64,000 nt of DNA from Parafannyhessea umbonata (lineage in GTDB: Bacteria > Actinomycetota > Coriobacteriia > Coriobacteriales > Atopobiaceae), in the NCBI RefSeq assembly GCF_012844235.1, contig NZ_JABAGR010000003.1, forward strand, positions 162,514-226,513, given 5' to 3'. Below are positions 61,898 to 64,000 of this stretch, piece after piece. The notes under the pieces are model-generated. The model worked only from the letters and a program-made list of their open reading frames with translations, was not told where the DNA came from and ran no database searches. Position numbers and translations under genes: made by a program. Within the stretch, counting starts at the first letter, position 1, and the number at the start of each line of letters is the position of its first letter.

Positions 61898-63778
61898 ATG
61901 GAAGAACTGCTGACCGACATACTGGATGAGCTTCGACGCCTGCCTGACAAACCAGGTGAGGGCGCGCTCGGACCGCTCGAGCTTGACCGGATAGTCCGCA
62001 GGCACAATCGCGGCATCAGCAACAACTCGAAGCATCTATCGAAGCGCTACATTCTGCCCTTCTACCTACGCGTGAAGCAGGAGGACCCCGCCCGCTGGAA
62101 GGGGTGGGCCGTGGACCCTGGGTTGGAGCGGCGCCTACTGCGCACGCTTCGCATGAAGCCGCGTCGCACGGCGTCTGGCGTGGCTACGATTACGGTGCTC
62201 ACTCGTCCACAGCCGTGTTCCAGCAACTGCGTGTATTGTCCCAACGACCTGCGCATGCCGAAGAGCTACCTCTCCAACGAACCCGCCTGCCAGCGTGCCG
62301 AGCAAAACTTCTTTGATCCATACCTGCAGGTTACGACGCGCCTTACGGCCCTGTACCAGATGGGACACTCCGTGGACAAGGTCGAGCTCATCGTGCTTGG
62401 GGGCACGTGGAGCGACTATCCGCGCAGCTACCAGCTCTGGTTCATTCGCGAGCTCTTTCGTGCCCTCAACGACTGGCCTGTCCCCGAGGATGTTCTTGCC
62501 CTGCGGCAGTCCCATTACCGCAACCTCGGCATCAGCAACGACCCGCAGGAGATCGCGCGATTCGTGGCGCCAGAGCAGCGTCTTGTCAACGCGGGGCTCG
62601 AGTCCTACAACCAGGGGTTTGCGAGGCTGTATGGTGAGGTTCCTACGGACGAAGACCCTTGGGGCGAGAAGAGCGAGCGCTTCCGGCAGGCACAGAGCAT
62701 TATGCAAGCGACCGAAGAGGAGCTCGCGGCAGAGCAGGCGAGAAACGAGACGGCCGCACATCGCGTCGTTGGACTGGTCATCGAGACGCGTCCCGATACC
62801 ATCACGCCAGAGAGCCTCACGCTTTTCAGGCGCCTTGGCTGCACCAAGATACAGATTGGAATCCAGTCCACGCGTCAGGAGATCCTGGACGCAAATCATC
62901 GCGCAACGACGATCGCCCAGGTGAAGAGGGCCTTCTCTCTCATAAGGCTCTTTGGGTTCAAGATTCATGCGCACCTCATGGTCAACCTTCTGGGCTCTAC
63001 GCCGCGGGAGGACAAGGCCGACTTCAAGACGTTCGTGTGCGACCCGGGCTTCCTGCCGGATGAGGTCAAGCTCTATCCATGCGCCCTCGTGGCGGGCACG
63101 CGGTTGGTTCCGCGTTACCATTCGGGGGAGTGGCGTCCCTACACGGAGGAGGAGCTCTTGGACGTCCTCGTTGCCGACACGCTTGCGACGCCTCCTTACA
63201 TGCGCATTAGCAGGATGATTCGCGACATCGGCGCGGATGACATTCTTGTGGGCAACAAGAAGACGAACCTTCGCCAGATGGTGGAGGGACGCATACGTGA
63301 GCTCGGCGCTGCGGGACGAGTACGCGACATCCGCTTCAGGGAGATAGCGCGTTCCGAGGTGGACCTGGGGACGCTTTCTATTGACGACGTTTGCTACCAG
63401 ACAACCGTCACGTGCGAGCACTTCCTCCAATGGGTAACGCCGGACGGCCGCATAGCGGGATTCCTCAGGCTGTCGCTTCCGAAGTGGGATGCTCTGCAGA
63501 GTGGTGTGACGGACGTGCGCGCAAGCGAGCTCCCCACGCACCCGGGGGATGCCATGATCCGTGAGGTGCATGTGTACGGACAGGCTGCCCACCTGGGGAA
63601 GGCGGACTCCTCCTCCCAGCACCAGGGGCTTGGTCGCGGACTCGTGCGTCGTGCGTGCGATATCGCTCGCGAGGAGGGCTACACGCGCATACACGTGATC
63701 AGCTCCGTGGGAACTCGCGAGTATTATCGCAAGCTGGGTTTCGTGGATGCAGGACTGTACCAGAGCATGAAGCTTTAG
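61898..63778 (+). CDS. elp3: Elp3-family radical SAM/acetyltransferase for wobble uridine in tRNA
   Basis: 626 residues. N-terminal tRNA-binding region, radical SAM motif in RPQPCSSNCVYCPND (CxxxCxxC) near residue 108, LGGTWSDYP and IETRPDTI of the Elp3 core, then a C-terminal GNAT domain (QHQGLGRGLVRRACDIAREE, REYYRKLGFVDAG). Elp3 makes the cm5U34 side chain in tRNA; bacterial and archaeal forms work without the other Elongator subunits. ATG 61898 lies directly behind a -10 box, so the mRNA is probably leaderless. Confidence 0.93.
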   Translation: MEELLTDILDELRRLPDKPGEGALGPLELDRIVRRHNRGISNNSKHLSKRYILPFYLRVKQEDPARWKGWAVDPGLERRLLRTLRMKPRRTASGVATITVLTRPQPCSSNCVYCPNDLRMPKSYLSNEPACQRAEQNFFDPYLQVTTRLTALYQMGHSVDKVELIVLGGTWSDYPRSYQLWFIRELFRALNDWPVPEDVLALRQSHYRNLGISNDPQEIARFVAPEQRLVNAGLESYNQGFARLYGEVPTDEDPWGEKSERFRQAQSIMQATEEELAAEQARNETAAHRVVGLVIETRPDTITPESLTLFRRLGCTKIQIGIQSTRQEILDANHRATTIAQVKRAFSLIRLFGFKIHAHLMVNLLGSTPREDKADFKTFVCDPGFLPDEVKLYPCALVAGTRLVPRYHSGEWRPYTEEELLDVLVADTLATPPYMRISRMIRDIGADDILVGNKKTNLRQMVEGRIRELGAAGRVRDIRFREIARSEVDLGTLSIDDVCYQTTVTCEHFLQWVTPDGRIAGFLRLSLPKWDALQSGVTDVRASELPTHPGDAMIREVHVYGQAAHLGKADSSSQHQGLGRGLVRRACDIAREEGYTRIHVISSVGTREYYRKLGFVDAGLYQSMKL

Positions 63779-63957
63779 CAGGCAGAGCACTACGATCACC
63801 CCTTCTGCCCGCCATGCCGTGAGGTGCTACATAGGCGGGTGCGCCGAATTGCGGATGGTCTGGCAAGTGTGGACACTCTAGCACAAATAGCAGAACAGGT
63901 GTTCGTAATAAGTAAGAATAAAGGAGGCTTCGGTAGTTTGTGTGACAAGGGGCTAGC
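63779..63957. other. Intergenic region with no recognised gene
   Basis: About 180 bases after elp3; no terminator hairpin with a T-run and no gene is seen. AT-richer from about 63880 onward (GTAATAAGTAAGAATAAAGG). Confidence 0.4.
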
Positions 63958-64000
63958 CTAGGCAGCAACGCTCTTCGCTCCCTTCACGCCCTTCTTCCTC
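63958..64000 (-). CDS. Possible 3' end of a minus-strand gene, cut by window edge
   Basis: On the minus strand a frame entering from the right edge ends at a TAG (63958-63960), with the last residues RKKGVKGAKSVAA. The basic, Ala/Lys-rich end is plausible for a real protein, but only 13 residues are visible, so the identity is unknown. Confidence 0.3.
   Translation of the reverse strand, partial: RKKGVKGAKSVAA

Overview
The window is about 64 kb of high-GC DNA with dense, mostly short-spaced genes, Shine-Dalgarno (SD) starts and many GC-rich hairpin terminators. The gene content points to an anaerobic, fermentative actinobacterium of the Coriobacteriia, probably close to Olsenella/Atopobium. 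Supporting content includes a glycyl-radical choline lyase in a microcompartment, a reverse-type rubrerythrin, an Olsenella-like sucrose PTS system, 2-hydroxyacyl-CoA dehydratase-type proteins, a class C sortase and a bacterial Elp3. The taxonomic call is inference from gene content, not from a marker gene.

Left part (1-36,000): housekeeping and accessory genes. There is a cut-off DUF434 gene, trmL, two HAD hydrolases, a peptide-deformylase-like protein, a regulator fused to an alanine-type aminotransferase behind a large palindrome, and a sucrose block (fructokinase, PTS EIIBCA, LacI regulator, GH32 hydrolase). Next come a glutaredoxin, a DUF559-like endonuclease-fold protein followed by six hairpin repeats, an aldo/keto reductase, an esterase-like protein without its nucleophile and with a histone-H1-like tail, an AEC transporter, dCMP deaminase, enolase, an orphan class C sortase and a DUF4143-type ATPase. 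A minus-strand operon of M16 peptidase, HgdB-like dehydratase subunit and an HgdB-activase fusion follows, then a DMT transporter, a secreted coiled-coil wall hydrolase, a universal stress protein and uppP.

Central part (37,800-57,400): a complete choline-utilisation microcompartment locus of the cut/GRM2 type, all on the plus strand. CutC (choline trimethylamine-lyase) and CutD (its radical SAM activase) are certain. Around them are eight BMC-H-type shell proteins (two of the EutS permuted type), one EutN vertex protein, a further BMC-like protein, two aldehyde dehydrogenase family proteins (one lacking the catalytic Cys), PduL, an Fe-alcohol dehydrogenase, EutJ, EutP and a EutT-like protein. 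The inferred route is choline to trimethylamine plus acetaldehyde inside the shell, then acetaldehyde to ethanol and to acetyl-CoA and acetyl phosphate. Embedded in the operon is an unexplained cassette TPR - DUF4037 - DUF4125 - MerR. A promoter with a 19-bp spacer and a central dyad, as MerR activators use, lies before the eutS-eutS-eutP tail.

Right part (57,350-64,000): a SAM methyltransferase converging on eutP, amt with a PII protein that lacks the uridylylated Tyr, reverse rubrerythrin divergent from a Fur-family regulator over a Fur-box-like sequence, a VOC protein, and elp3, which appears to be leaderless.

Two genome-scale themes recur. A short motif GGCGAGAAG sits in terminators, intergenic DNA and protein linkers. 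Two in-frame fusions also keep an internal SD and ATG, so each may give two products.
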